The translations under genes and the position numbers were made by a program. A stretch of 64,000 nt of DNA from an uncultured Paracoccaceae bacterium (GTDB taxonomy: Bacteria; Pseudomonadota; Alphaproteobacteria; Rhodobacterales; Rhodobacteraceae): contig CANLND010000003.1 in assembly GCA_947492585.1 (NCBI GenBank), forward strand, positions 124,001 to 188,000, written 5' to 3'. Under the pieces are notes generated by a model, which did not search any database, had not been told where the DNA came from, and saw only the letters and a program-made list of their open reading frames with translations. Positions 34,972-44,842 of the stretch are shown here, one piece after another; the stretch's first letter is position 1; every line of letters starts with the position of its first letter.

Positions 34972-35043
34972 CCGCCGCGCGTTAGCGCGGCGCTGGGCCC
35001 AACGGGGCAAGACATTCTGCGAATGTCAGTGCCCGGGCGGGAG
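34972..35043 (-). repeat. Two-hairpin extragenic element, copy 4 (inverted)
   Basis: Read on the minus strand: CTCCCGCCCG box (35043-35034), first hairpin GACATTC / GAATGTC with loop GCA (35027-35011), CCCCGTTGGGC box (35007-34997), second hairpin CGCCGCGC / GCGCGGCG with loop TAAC (34992-34973). The arms differ in sequence from the other copies, but pairing is kept. With copy 3 it fills most of the 288-base lipoprotein-lysA gap. Confidence 0.75.
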
Positions 35044-35111
35044 CGATACGATCGCGTGAGGCGTGCAGAATCAATTGATCCCAGCCCCGCTTTTGGTCTA
35101 CTCGCACCATC

Positions 35112-36377
35112 ATGGATCATTTTCTCTACCGCGACGGCGCGCTGTACGCCGAAGACGTGCCGGTAGCCGAGATTGCGGCTGCTGTGGGTACTCCGTTCTA
35201 CGTTTATTCCACTGCAACGTTACAGCGCCATTTCCGCCTGTTCGACGAGGCGCTGGATGGCATGGATCACCTGGTCTGTTATGCAATGAAGGCGGCCTCA
35301 AATCAGGCCATCCTCAAAACATTGGCCCAGATGGGCGCGGGCATGGATGTGGTTAGTCAGGGCGAATATCTGCGCGCCAAAGCCGCGGGCGTGCCAGGCG
35401 ACAAGATTGTGTTTTCTGGGGTTGGCAAAACTTCGGACGAAATCCGCTGCGCGCTGAGCGGCGGCATCCGTCAGTTCAACGTCGAATCTGAACCCGAAAT
35501 GATTGTCATCGATCGGGTTGCCCAAGAGCTGGGCCTTATCGCGCCGATCACCATCCGCGTGAACCCCGATGTTGACGCCAAGACCCATGCAAAGATTGCC
35601 ACTGGAAAATCTGAAAACAAATTTGGCATCCCCATTTCGCGTGCCAAAGAGGTCTATGCCTTGGCCGCCAGCCTGCCGGGGCTTGATGTGATCGGCATCG
35701 ACTGCCACATCGGCTCGCAGCTGACCGATCTTGAACCTTTCCGTTTGGCTTATGAAAAGATATCGGAGCTCACCGAAACTCTGCGCGCCGAAGGTCACAA
35801 CATCCGTCGTCTTGATCTTGGCGGTGGCTTGGGCATTCCCTACACCCGCTCCAACGAAGCGCCTCCACTGCCGGTGGAATATGGTCAGTTGATCAAGGAC
35901 ACGCTGGGTCATCTGGGGTGCGAAATCGAAATCGAACCCGGCCGTCTGATTGCAGGCAATGCCGGTCTGATGGTGTCCGAAGTGATCTATGTGAAGTCGG
36001 GCGAAGGTCGTGATTTCCTGATCATTGATGGGGCGATGAATGATTTGATCCGCCCGGCGATGTATGAAGCCCATCATGACATCATTCCCGTCATCGAGGC
36101 TGCTCCGGGGGTTGAACAACAGCCCTATGATATCGTTGGGCCGGTTTGCGAATCCGGCGACACCTTTGCCAAACAGCGCAACCTGACGCCGATGCAGCCG
36201 GGGGATCTTGTGGCCTTCCGCAGCGCTGGTGCCTATGGCGCGGTGATGGCCAGCGAGTACAACAGCCGTCCACTGATCCCCGAAGTTCTGGTGACCGGTG
36301 ATCAATTTGCGGTCATTCGTGAACGTCCGTCCTTTGACGAAATGATAAATCGCGATACCATCCCTGCGTGGCTCTGA
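35112..36377 (+). CDS. lysA: Diaminopimelate decarboxylase LysA
   Basis: A 421-residue PLP enzyme of the alanine-racemase fold making lysine from meso-diaminopimelate. The PLP lysine is Lys60 in CYAMKAASNQ; further family motifs are GMDVVSQGEYLRAK, HIGSQLTDLEPF, LGGGLGIPY, EPGRLIAGNAG and VGPVCESGDTFAK. Start at ATG 35112, which follows the inverted pair of extragenic elements. TIGR02302 follows after 36 bases. Confidence 0.96.
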   Translation: MDHFLYRDGALYAEDVPVAEIAAAVGTPFYVYSTATLQRHFRLFDEALDGMDHLVCYAMKAASNQAILKTLAQMGAGMDVVSQGEYLRAKAAGVPGDKIVFSGVGKTSDEIRCALSGGIRQFNVESEPEMIVIDRVAQELGLIAPITIRVNPDVDAKTHAKIATGKSENKFGIPISRAKEVYALAASLPGLDVIGIDCHIGSQLTDLEPFRLAYEKISELTETLRAEGHNIRRLDLGGGLGIPYTRSNEAPPLPVEYGQLIKDTLGHLGCEIEIEPGRLIAGNAGLMVSEVIYVKSGEGRDFLIIDGAMNDLIRPAMYEAHHDIIPVIEAAPGVEQQPYDIVGPVCESGDTFAKQRNLTPMQPGDLVAFRSAGAYGAVMASEYNSRPLIPEVLVTGDQFAVIRERPSFDEMINRDTIPAWL

Positions 36378-36413
36378 GGCGTTCTGCCTCTGGTCAAACG
36401 GAGGCAGCACCAT

Positions 36414-39020
36414 ATGGCGATCCCAAATGCACGTGGTCGGAGCAAACAGCGACAAGTGGGACAGGCGACAGATGATCCACGCCTGACCCCGTTGCGCTGG
36501 CAGCTGCGGCTGACGCGGATCGGATTGCTCTGCGAAATTGGGATCCGGGCGTTTTGGCCCGTGGTCTCATTGCTGATGTTGATCCTTGGTCTGATCCTGC
36601 TGGGAGTGCCGGATCTTATGCCCCTAGAAGCGCTCTGGGCGCTGGCGGTGGTTTTTGCCGTCGGGTTGGGGAGTGCGCTGATCTGGGGCGCGCGGCGGAT
36701 GCGATGGGTGACACGGGCGCAGGCGTTGCATCACCTTGATCAAACCCTGCCTGACCGGCCAATTTCAGCCCTGTTGGATGCGCCGGCGATGGGCGGGAAC
36801 GATCCTGCAACCTTGCAGATTTGGCAGGCGCATCAGGCGCGTATGCAGGCGCAGGCGGCACAGGCCGTGGCACCAAAACCGGACTTTAAACTTGCCAGCG
36901 CCGACCCGTTTGCGCTGCGCTACGTCACGCTTGTGGTGGCGATCATTGCAGCAGTGTTTGGCTCTGTCTGGCAGTTTGAAACGTTGGCGCGGGTGGTGCC
37001 GGGGCACGTACAGCCTCTTGCGGCGGGGCCCAGCTGGGAAGGCTGGATTGAGCCGCCGCGCTATACCGGGTTGCCGGTTCTGTATCTGAATGATCTGTCG
37101 GCGCCGGATCTGACCATCCCCGAAGGCAGCCGGATAACTCTGCGATTTTACGGCACGGTTGGGGCACTGACGCTGGCTGAAACGGTGTCGGGGCGCACCC
37201 AAGATGTGCCCTCGGCGGCGGACCCAGAACAGGCGTTTGTTGTCGCGCAGTCCGGCCAAATCGAAATTTTGGGCGCAGGTGGTCAGACGTGGCACGTGGC
37301 ACTTGCCGCCGACCGCCCACCCCAAATTGCCATTGTGGGCGCGCCTGATCTGTCGGGCGACGGGCAGCTGACCATGCCCTATAGCGCCTCTGATGATTAT
37401 GGCATTCAACAGGGCTCCGTGCGAATTGAACTTGATCTCCTCGCGCTGGAGCGCCGACATGGGTTGCGGGTTGACCCGGATGATCTGACCCCAATTGAGC
37501 TGGACTTGCCACTTCCCGTCACGGGCAGCCGATCGGCGTTTACGGAAACCTTCATTGAGGATTTTTCAACCCATCCCTGGGCGAATTTGCCGGTGGTGTT
37601 TGTTTTGGCCGCGCAGGATGCGGCAGGGCAGGTCGACCGCACGGCAGGTTTTGGCACCACGCTTTTGGCGCGGCGTTTCTTTGATCCGCTGGCGGCAGCT
37701 TTGATAGAGCAACGGCGTGATCTGTTGTGGAGTCGCAGCAATGGCGCGCGGGTGGTGCAGATCCTGCAATCCCTGTCGCACCGCCCAGACGATGTGTTTC
37801 GTGACAGCGGCGATTATTTGCGGATGCGCGGCATTTTGCGCCGCCTTGAGACCTATGTGCAGTCCGGTCTGACCGCGCCGCATCAACACGAGATCTCCGA
37901 TGCGCTATGGGCGCTGGCGCTGGAACTGGAACACGGTGATCTCAGCGATGCGCTGGAGCGGTTGCGCCGGGCCAAGGATCGGCTCAGCCAAGCCATTCGC
38001 GACGGCGCCAGCCAAAGCGAAATTGCCGAATTGATGCGAGAATTGAGCGAGGCCACACAGGATTACATGCAACGCTTGCAGCGGCAGGCGCAAAATGGCG
38101 ATCCGCAGCAGGGCGAGGGCGCACGCTCTGAAAACAGTATCGAGCTGTCTCAGAGTGATCTGCAAGCGATGATGGATCGCATCCAGGAATTGATGGAGCA
38201 AGGCCGCATGGCGGAGGCCGAACAGGCACTGCAGGAGTTCCAGCAAATGATGGAAAACATGCAGGTGACCCAAGGCCAGCAGGGGCGGGGCAATTCGCCT
38301 GGCGAAACCGCGATGCAGGGGCTGGCCGAGACTTTGCGCGAACAACAGGGCCTGTCGGATCAGGCGTTTCGGGATTTGCAGGAACAATTTAATCCCAATG
38401 CCCGCGCCGGTGAAAGCAACGGCAACGAAGGCCGCAATGGCGGCGCGGGGCGTGGACAAAACCACGAAGGTGGCCGCGCTGGTGAAGGGCGGCAGGGGGA
38501 TGGCGCAGAAGATGGCGCCCCGTCTGGGGACGAGGCAAACAGCGGATCACTGGCCGATCGTCAGCGGGCCTTGCGCGATAATCTGTCCCAGCAACAAGGC
38601 ACGATGCCATTTGGATCTGACGCCGACGGGCAGGCGGCCCAAGACGCGCTGAATCGCGCGCGCCGTGCCATGGAGGGCGCTGAACAGGCCTTACGCCAAG
38701 GTGACATGGCCGAAGCCATCGATCGTCAGTCCGATGCTATGGAAGCCATGCGCGAAGGAATGCGATCTTTGGGAGAGGCAATGGCCCAGCAACAAGGGGA
38801 GCAAGACGGACAGGGGGAGGCGGGTCAATCCAGTCGCCGTAACACCGCCGATCCGTTGGGGCGGTCTGGTCCGGGGATCAGTGAGGGCGACCAGATTGGC
38901 GAAGGTCAGGCCTATCGTCGTGCCTGGGATCTGCTCGAAGAAATCAGACGTCGTTCAGATGAAACGGATCGCAGCGATCAGGAACGCAACTATTTGCAGC
39001 GTCTGCTGGATCGCTTCTAA
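36414..39020 (+). CDS. TIGR02302 family protein (DUF4175), large membrane protein
   Basis: An 868-residue protein of the alphaproteobacterial TIGR02302/DUF4175 family, function unknown. Two N-terminal membrane helices (about residues 45-66 and 72-90) and a third at about 168-186 anchor it; a beta-rich periplasmic region follows (SWEGWIEPPRYTGLPVLYL...), then long helices rich in Gln, Met and Glu (about 540-650) and a low-complexity Gly/Asn/Glu/Gln stretch (about 660-720) before a conserved C-terminal end (YRRAWDLLEEIRRRSDE). It is next to lysA, as usual in the order. Confidence 0.9.
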   Translation: MAIPNARGRSKQRQVGQATDDPRLTPLRWQLRLTRIGLLCEIGIRAFWPVVSLLMLILGLILLGVPDLMPLEALWALAVVFAVGLGSALIWGARRMRWVTRAQALHHLDQTLPDRPISALLDAPAMGGNDPATLQIWQAHQARMQAQAAQAVAPKPDFKLASADPFALRYVTLVVAIIAAVFGSVWQFETLARVVPGHVQPLAAGPSWEGWIEPPRYTGLPVLYLNDLSAPDLTIPEGSRITLRFYGTVGALTLAETVSGRTQDVPSAADPEQAFVVAQSGQIEILGAGGQTWHVALAADRPPQIAIVGAPDLSGDGQLTMPYSASDDYGIQQGSVRIELDLLALERRHGLRVDPDDLTPIELDLPLPVTGSRSAFTETFIEDFSTHPWANLPVVFVLAAQDAAGQVDRTAGFGTTLLARRFFDPLAAALIEQRRDLLWSRSNGARVVQILQSLSHRPDDVFRDSGDYLRMRGILRRLETYVQSGLTAPHQHEISDALWALALELEHGDLSDALERLRRAKDRLSQAIRDGASQSEIAELMRELSEATQDYMQRLQRQAQNGDPQQGEGARSENSIELSQSDLQAMMDRIQELMEQGRMAEAEQALQEFQQMMENMQVTQGQQGRGNSPGETAMQGLAETLREQQGLSDQAFRDLQEQFNPNARAGESNGNEGRNGGAGRGQNHEGGRAGEGRQGDGAEDGAPSGDEANSGSLADRQRALRDNLSQQQGTMPFGSDADGQAAQDALNRARRAMEGAEQALRQGDMAEAIDRQSDAMEAMREGMRSLGEAMAQQQGEQDGQGEAGQSSRRNTADPLGRSGPGISEGDQIGEGQAYRRAWDLLEEIRRRSDETDRSDQERNYLQRLLDRF

Positions 39021-39047
39021 AGGTTCAGATGTCGGGGATTTGCCGCG

Positions 39048-39818
39048 TTACTCGTCAATGTCCGGCGTGGGCACATAAGTTGCGACTTTTGAATCCAGCC
39101 ACAGCCGTGCACCATCGACAGAGGCGACGTATTTGCTCATCCATGGGTCTGTCTGCGGTAGCTTTGCGGCGATCTGCGGCGCGTTGCTATAGATCAGCAC
39201 CAAGGCTATGGCCGCCAGCACCGCCAAAAAGAATCCTCGCTGAAATCCGGCAGATCCGTTGGACCGGGGGGTAAGTGCGGCAGCGGCCACCTGTGCTGCA
39301 TCATTGTGGTCAGCGGCACGCAACGTTGAGTTGATCTCTTCGATGTCGGGCAGCAGCCCCCGTCGCGATTCCTGTTCCATGGCAGCAGAGACCTGCGTGG
39401 CATCCACGCGGGACGGTTCTGTTGGTGCGCTAAGGCTGCTGTCTGTCTGCGGCTCGGGACGGGGTGCACTTTCTAAGCCTAGATCAGGCTGAGTTTCCAA
39501 ATTGGCCCGTGCTTGGGCACGCAGGCTGGCTTCACGTTCCGCTTCAGCCCGCAAGATCTCGGCCAGTTCAGGATCCAATCCGCGCTGTCCGCGCGGTTCA
39601 GGGGTGTCCGCGTCGTCATTGGAACCGGCGTCTGCGGCAGGTTCTTGGGTCGCTACCGAGAAATCTTCTTCGGGCGGTGTTGCCGTCTCTTCGGGGAGGT
39701 CGCGCGCCTGAAACCAGGTGTCACCACAGTTGGAACACTGAACATCGCGCCCGTCCTGCGGGATCACGCTCTCGGGGACTTCGTACTGGGCCCTGCAATT
39801 GGGGCATGTCAAACGCAT
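39048..39818 (-). CDS. MJ0042-type zinc-ribbon protein with one membrane helix
   Basis: A 256-residue protein. The N-terminus is a zinc ribbon, CPNC at residues 4-7 and CSNC at residues 28-31 (MRLTCPNCRAQYEVPESVIP...CSNCGDTWFQ), a long acidic Pro/Glu-rich disordered region follows to about residue 190, then a membrane helix at about 205-225 (FFLAVLAAIALVLIY) and a short C-terminal domain. Such proteins are thought to be membrane-tethered regulators, but no role is proven. Divergent from ftsE, with about 200 bases between starts. Confidence 0.83.
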   Translation of the reverse strand: MRLTCPNCRAQYEVPESVIPQDGRDVQCSNCGDTWFQARDLPEETATPPEEDFSVATQEPAADAGSNDDADTPEPRGQRGLDPELAEILRAEAEREASLRAQARANLETQPDLGLESAPRPEPQTDSSLSAPTEPSRVDATQVSAAMEQESRRGLLPDIEEINSTLRAADHNDAAQVAAAALTPRSNGSAGFQRGFFLAVLAAIALVLIYSNAPQIAAKLPQTDPWMSKYVASVDGARLWLDSKVATYVPTPDIDE

Positions 39819-40020
39819 TCCGCTCTCCTCGACCGTAACCTGGCAAGAGATCGGCCAGCTTATGATTATTCTGAAATCATAAGCCGTTCATCTGCGTCAA
39901 GAAAGAGACAATTAAGGATTTTGATGTCCCTGCGGCGGGGCGGGACACCTGCGCAACAGCTGACCATTGAAACTGTCGAGGGTCTGGGGCAAAACTGCCG
40001 GACAAGGACAGGGGGCATCT

Positions 40021-40698
40021 GTGATCGAGCTGGACAATATAGCCTATAATTACGGCGGTGGAGAGCTGCTGAGCAATGTGTCTGTTCAGCTGGCTCCGGG
40101 GGCGTTTTATTTTCTGACAGGCCCATCGGGCGCTGGCAAAACAACGCTGTTGAAAATGTGTTATGGGGCGTTGGCTCCAACGGCGGGACAGGTGCGCGCC
40201 TTTAACATGGATGTGGCGGGGCTGGATCGCGATCAGATGGCCATGCTGCGCCGCCGTGTTGGGGTGGTGCATCAGGACTGCCGTTTTCTGGATCATCTGT
40301 CGCTGATTGAAAATATCGCCCTGCCTCTCACCGTCTCGGGCCGTGATCTGGCTGACGAAGAGGACAATTTGCGTGAATTGCTCAATTGGGTTGGGCTGTC
40401 TGAGCGTGCGGATGCGCTGCCCCCGGAACTGTCGGGCGGTGAACGCCAACGGGCTGCGCTGGCGCGGGCGGTGATTCTGTCGCCCGACGTCATCATCGCG
40501 GATGAACCGACCGGCAATGTGGATTGGGAAATGTCCCAGCGCCTGCTGCGCCTGTTGGTCGAGCTGAACAATATGGGCAAAACCATCATGGTGGCCACCC
40601 ATGACCTGCCGTTGATCCGAGCGGCTAAAAATCAAGTACAGGCGCGGGTGTTGCGGATTTCGAACCGCCAATTGCAACTGGCCGGAGTAGATCTATGA
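40021..40698 (+). CDS. ftsE: Cell division ATP-binding protein FtsE
   Basis: A 225-residue ABC ATPase that with FtsX regulates peptidoglycan hydrolases at the septum. Walker A GPSGAGKTT (residues 34-42), Q-loop VVHQDCRFLDH, signature LSGGERQRAALARA and Walker B VIIADEPTGNVD are all intact. Start is GTG 40021 (VIELDNIAY...), the family N-terminus; the upstream open frame lacks similarity. Its stop overlaps the ftsX start (ATGA). Confidence 0.92.
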   Translation: MIELDNIAYNYGGGELLSNVSVQLAPGAFYFLTGPSGAGKTTLLKMCYGALAPTAGQVRAFNMDVAGLDRDQMAMLRRRVGVVHQDCRFLDHLSLIENIALPLTVSGRDLADEEDNLRELLNWVGLSERADALPPELSGGERQRAALARAVILSPDVIIADEPTGNVDWEMSQRLLRLLVELNNMGKTIMVATHDLPLIRAAKNQVQARVLRISNRQLQLAGVDL

Positions 40699-41594
40699 TC
40701 ATCTCCGCGGTGCGCAATCTTATTCTTGGCGACGCACAAGCCGACCGGGTGGTGCCGCCCAGCGGTTTTACTGCGCATCTCACGCTGTTTGTGTCGGGCG
40801 CCATGGCGTTTCTGACAGTGTTTGCCCTTGCCCTGTCCCTGGCGTCAGGGCGTCTGGCGGATCGTTGGGCAGATGAATTGGCGGGGGCGGCAACCTTGCG
40901 GATCAATGCGCCAGCCGCACAAAAGGCTGCCCAGACCGAAGTCGCGCTGAAGATTTTGCAGCAAACGCCCGGCGTGGCGCGGGCGCGGTCAATCACCAGC
41001 GATGAACAAGTAGCATTGCTGTCGCCGTGGTTTGGTGCAGATCTGCCCATCGACAGCCTGCCGGTGCCGCAGCTGATCGAAATTTTCGCCGATGATCCCC
41101 CCTATGATGCCACGGGCCTGCGTCTGCGCTTGCAAGCCGAAGTGCCCGGAGCGGTGCTTGATGACCACACCCGCTGGCGCGAACCCTTGGTTGATGCGGC
41201 GCGGGCCCTGCGGCGTTTGGCGGTGGTGTCCATTTTGCTGTTGGGCGGCGCGATGGCGGCAATGATCACGCTGGCGGCCAATGCAGCCCTTGCGGCAAAC
41301 GCTCAGGTGATCGAAGTGCTGCGCCTTGTTGGGGCGCAAGACAGTTACATTGCCAATGCGTTCATTCGCCGCTTTACGCTGCGCGCGTTGTCTGGCGCGG
41401 CCGTGGGCGTGACGCTTGGTATGATTGGTGTCTTTCTGTTGCCCGAAGCCTCGGACGAGGGGGGCTTTTTGACCGGCCTTGGCCTGACCGGCTGGCGCTG
41501 GCTGTTGCCGCTGTGGATTCCGCTGTTGGGTGCTGCGGTGGCCTTTACTGCCACCACGCGGGCCGCAAACAAACGACTTGGAGGTCTGGCATGA
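40695..41594 (+). CDS. ftsX: Cell division protein FtsX
   Basis: A 299-residue permease-like partner of FtsE with four membrane helices: one near residues 28-52, a periplasmic domain to about 170, then three in the C-terminal half (LAVVSILLLGGAMAAMITLA, the ALSGAAVGVTLGMIGVFLL region and the last around 275). VIEVLRLVGAQDSYIANAF is the FtsX coupling loop. ATGA overlaps at both ends tie ftsE, ftsX and plsC into one coupled operon. Confidence 0.9.
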   Translation: MIISAVRNLILGDAQADRVVPPSGFTAHLTLFVSGAMAFLTVFALALSLASGRLADRWADELAGAATLRINAPAAQKAAQTEVALKILQQTPGVARARSITSDEQVALLSPWFGADLPIDSLPVPQLIEIFADDPPYDATGLRLRLQAEVPGAVLDDHTRWREPLVDAARALRRLAVVSILLLGGAMAAMITLAANAALAANAQVIEVLRLVGAQDSYIANAFIRRFTLRALSGAAVGVTLGMIGVFLLPEASDEGGFLTGLGLTGWRWLLPLWIPLLGAAVAFTATTRAANKRLGGLA

Positions 41595-42319
41595 CACAGG
41601 CATGGCGCTGGCTGCGGTCGGTTTTCTTTATTTTGCAGATGTATCTGGCAATGCTGGTTTTGGGTGTTCTCTTTGCACCATGGGCGATTGTGTCGAAACG
41701 TGGCGCGCGGCTGGCCTGCAAATCCTTTTGCGGCTGGGTCTTGTGGACAGCGCACTGGATGGTTGGCATTCGCAGCGAGTGGCGGGGAGAGATCCCGACC
41801 GGTGAAGTGGTGGTCGCAGCCAAGCACCAAAGCTTTCTTGATATCATCATGATTTTCTACAAGGTCCCACAGGCCAAATTCATCATGAAGCGTGAATTGA
41901 TGTGGGCGCCAATTTTGGGGGTCTATGCCAAACGTTTGGGGTGTGTTCCGGTTAATCGTGGCAAGCGCGGCGCGGCGGTTGCCAAATTGGTAAAAGACGT
42001 GGCGCGTGAATTCGCGGAACCCGGCCAGCTGGTGATTTACCCCCAAGGCACCCGGGTCACCCCCGGCGTGTCCAAACCCTACAAGGTTGGTACGGCCGTG
42101 CTGTTCGAAGCGCTTCAGCAACCTTTGGTGCCCGTGGCCACCAACGTGGGCCTGTTCTGGCCCCGCAAAGGCATCCTGCGTACGCCCGGCACTGCCGTGG
42201 TCGAGTTTCTGTCCCCAATCCCTGCGGGCACCGCACGATCTGACATGATGCAGGATCTAGAAACGCGCGTCGAACAACGATCTGATGCGCTGATGGCGGA
42301 TGCTGGCTTTACTGGCTAG
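41591..42319 (+). CDS. plsC: 1-acyl-sn-glycerol-3-phosphate acyltransferase PlsC
   Basis: A 242-residue lysophosphatidate acyltransferase of phospholipid synthesis. The catalytic H-X4-D box is KHQSFLDI (about residues 78-85), followed by the FIMKRELMWAPILG and NRGKRGAA segments and the substrate-binding YPQGTR motif. One N-terminal membrane helix at about residues 8-30. ATG 41591 overlaps the ftsX stop. Pairing of ftsX and plsC links envelope lipid supply to division, but that is context only. Confidence 0.93.
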   Translation: MTQAWRWLRSVFFILQMYLAMLVLGVLFAPWAIVSKRGARLACKSFCGWVLWTAHWMVGIRSEWRGEIPTGEVVVAAKHQSFLDIIMIFYKVPQAKFIMKRELMWAPILGVYAKRLGCVPVNRGKRGAAVAKLVKDVAREFAEPGQLVIYPQGTRVTPGVSKPYKVGTAVLFEALQQPLVPVATNVGLFWPRKGILRTPGTAVVEFLSPIPAGTARSDMMQDLETRVEQRSDALMADAGFTG

Positions 42320-42379
42320 ACCATGTGCACCGAGTTTCCCGGGGTGGTTTTCCACCCGTTTTTACCATGAGGTTAAATC

Positions 42380-43366
42380 ATGCAGGAATTCTTTTCGAAC
42401 TATATCAGCTACGTGCAAAAATTTGCTGGTGCGATTTTCGACCCCGAACAACGGGTGTATCTCCTGTACATTGGAACCTCGTTGTTTGCGGCATTGGTCG
42501 TGTTCCGCGTAGGGCTGAAGCAAAAAGACCAAGGGCTGCGGGGGTTTATATCCTTTGTCTTTCCTCGGTCGGTCTGGTCGCATTCCTCCGCATGGCTGGA
42601 TGTGCGGTATTTTTTCTTTCACAAACTGATCGGTCATTTCCTTTTGTTTGGGCTGGCGGCTGCGGCGGCCACGTTTACCTTTGAAGGGGTGGCGGGCACA
42701 TCAATTGGCAGCGTGCCCGCCACCGCGCAGGGTGGCCTGAGTTGGGGCATTGTGTTGGGGTATATGGTCGTGACGGCGCTGGTGGCTGATTTTATTGGCT
42801 ATTTCGTGCACTACTTGCAGCACAAACTCCCGATCCTTTGGGAGTTTCACAAAGTGCACCACAGCGCCGAAGTGATGCATCCGTTGTCGAATTACCGTGA
42901 GCATCCGGTGGACAATCTGTTTTATCTGTTGTGCATCGGGGCGGGCTTTGGGGCTACAGCGGGGGCGGCATATCGGCTTCTGGGCGTGGTGCCAGATGTG
43001 CCCAGTATTCTTGGCATTCCGGTTCTGATGTTCCTATTCAACATCGCCGCCTACAACCTGCGCCATTCGCACATCTGGCTGCGTTGGCCTGGCGTTTGGT
43101 CCAAGGTGTTCCCATCTCCAGCCCATCACCATGTACACCACAGCTGCCACCCGGATCATTTCGACAAAAACTTTGCCTTTATGTTTCCGTTCTGGGACGT
43201 GATTTTTGGCACATACACCATGCCCGCAGACAACAGAGATGTGAAATTTGGTGTTGCGGGTATGAAGTCGATGGAGATGGACAGCTGTTGGAAACTGTAT
43301 GCAATGCCTTTTGTCAAAGTGGGGCGCAGAGTCAAACGGAGATGGCGCAAACGGCATTCCTCTTGA
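42380..43366 (+). CDS. Sterol desaturase/fatty acid hydroxylase family protein
   Basis: A 328-residue integral membrane di-iron protein of the fatty-acid hydroxylase superfamily (PF04116). The eight-histidine pattern is visible: HYLQH, then HKVHHS, later HSHIW and HHHVHHSCHPDHFDKNF, between about residues 150 and 270. Several membrane helices surround these. In bacteria such enzymes act on hopanoids, carotenoids or ornithine lipids; the substrate is not predictable. It follows plsC by 60 bases with a separate ribosome-binding region. Confidence 0.87.
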   Translation: MQEFFSNYISYVQKFAGAIFDPEQRVYLLYIGTSLFAALVVFRVGLKQKDQGLRGFISFVFPRSVWSHSSAWLDVRYFFFHKLIGHFLLFGLAAAAATFTFEGVAGTSIGSVPATAQGGLSWGIVLGYMVVTALVADFIGYFVHYLQHKLPILWEFHKVHHSAEVMHPLSNYREHPVDNLFYLLCIGAGFGATAGAAYRLLGVVPDVPSILGIPVLMFLFNIAAYNLRHSHIWLRWPGVWSKVFPSPAHHHVHHSCHPDHFDKNFAFMFPFWDVIFGTYTMPADNRDVKFGVAGMKSMEMDSCWKLYAMPFVKVGRRVKRRWRKRHSS

Positions 43367-43403
43367 TCAGCGGGTGAACAGACACGTGGTTGGTATACAA
43401 CAC

Positions 43404-43430
43404 AAAAGGCGGCCCAATGAGCCGCCTTTT
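43404..43430. terminator. Bidirectional terminator between the sterol-desaturase gene and lpd
   Basis: Ten-base perfect stem AAAAGGCGGC / GCCGCCTTTT with a seven-base loop; flanking T-rich sequence on the plus side and the A-rich arm give terminator geometry in both directions, between convergent genes. Confidence 0.9.
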
Positions 43431-43450
43431 GTTCGTTTTCTTGGTCTAAA

Positions 43451-44842
43451 TTACGCGTGGATTGCGCCGTCGCCGCAGGCCAGAGCGGCTTCGCGGACCG
43501 CTTCCGAATAGGTTGGATGTGCGTGGCAGGTCAGGGCGATGTCTTCGGCAGAGGCCCCAAATTCCATCGCGACACAAATCTCGTGGATCATGTCACCGGC
43601 CGCGGGGCCAATGATGGCAGCGCCCAAAACGCGGTCTGTTTCTTTGTCTGCGATCAGTTTTACAAAGCCGTCGGCCTGACCAACTGCCTTGGCGCGGCCG
43701 TTGCCCATGAAGGAAAACTTGCCAACTTTGATGTTCCGACCTTCGGCCTTTAGCGCGTCTTCGGTGGCGCCGACGGTGGCAACTTCTGGGGTGGTGTAAA
43801 CCACGCCGGGGATCACTCCATAGTTCACGTGGCCATGTTTGCCCGCGATCACGTCGGCCACGGCCATGCCTTCGTCTTCGGCCTTGTGGGCCAGCATCGG
43901 GCCTTCGATCACGTCGCCAATCGCATAAACGCCGGGCACGTTGGTGGCCCATTTGGCGTCGGTGGCGATCTGGCCGCGCTCGGTCAATTTAATGCCAAGC
44001 GTGTCCAGACCCAGACCTTCGGCGTAAGGTTTGCGGCCCGTCGCCACCAGTACCACATCCGCATCGATTACTTCGGCGTCGCCGCCCTTTTTCGGCTGAT
44101 ACGAGACCTTGGCTTTGCCGCCTTTGGTTTCAACACCCTGAACAGCCGCACCCATCACAAAGGAAAGCCCCTGTTTTTCCAAGATCTTTTTGAACGCGCG
44201 TTGCACGTCCTTGTCCATGCCAGGGCAGACGGCATCCATGTATTCAACCACGGTGACCTCAGCCCCCAGACGCGCATAAACCGAGCCCAGCTCCAACCCG
44301 ATGACGCCCGCACCAATCACCACCATCTTCTTGGGGATCTTGGGCAGTTCCAACGCGCCGGTGCTGTCGACCACGATGCCTTTGTCGTTGTCCACGGCCA
44401 CGCCGGGCAGCGACGAGGGCACCGAGCCGGAGGCGATCACGATGTTTTTGGTCGCGTAGGTGTCATCGCCAACCTTGACCTGACCTGCGGCGGGGATCGA
44501 GGCCCAGCCTTTCAGCCAGTCGATCTTGTTCTTCTTCATGAGGAACTCAATACCGCCGGTGTTTTGACCGATGACCTCATCCTTGTAGGATTTCATCTGG
44601 TTCCAGTCGACCGATGGCGATTTGCCCTTGAGCCCCATTTTGGCAAAGTTGTGCTCTGCCTCGTGCAGCTGGTGCGTGGCGTGCAGCAGTGCCTTTGACG
44701 GAATGCAGCCCACGTTCAGACAGGTGCCACCAAGGGTGTCGCGGCCTTCCACGATGGCCGTTTTCAGACCCAGCTGGGCGCAGCGCACGGCGGAAACATA
44801 ACCGCCGGGACCGGCGCCGATGATGATGACGTCATATGACAT
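43451..44842 (-). CDS. lpdA: Dihydrolipoyl dehydrogenase (E3)
   Basis: A 463-residue FAD flavoenzyme that reoxidises the lipoyl arms of the 2-oxoglutarate dehydrogenase complex. FAD loop [14 protein letters not shown] at residues 5-18, redox-active CX4C in [19 protein letters not shown] loop [16 protein letters not shown], and the C-terminal His-Glu pair in [14 protein letters not shown]. Third catalytic gene of the odhA-odhB-lpd cluster, separated from odhB by an unrelated membrane protein gene and 202 bases of untranslated DNA. Confidence 0.96.
   Translation of the reverse strand: MSYDVIIIGAGPGGYVSAVRCAQLGLKTAIVEGRDTLGGTCLNVGCIPSKALLHATHQLHEAEHNFAKMGLKGKSPSVDWNQMKSYKDEVIGQNTGGIEFLMKKNKIDWLKGWASIPAAGQVKVGDDTYATKNIVIASGSVPSSLPGVAVDNDKGIVVDSTGALELPKIPKKMVVIGAGVIGLELGSVYARLGAEVTVVEYMDAVCPGMDKDVQRAFKKILEKQGLSFVMGAAVQGVETKGGKAKVSYQPKKGGDAEVIDADVVLVATGRKPYAEGLGLDTLGIKLTERGQIATDAKWATNVPGVYAIGDVIEGPMLAHKAEDEGMAVADVIAGKHGHVNYGVIPGVVYTTPEVATVGATEDALKAEGRNIKVGKFSFMGNGRAKAVGQADGFVKLIADKETDRVLGAAIIGPAAGDMIHEICVAMEFGASAEDIALTCHAHPTYSEAVREAALACGDGAIHA

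Noticed and set aside
34645-35010. A 121-codon minus-strand ORF between argH and lysA
   Set aside because: It runs through the lipoprotein gene and both extragenic elements and has no coding character.
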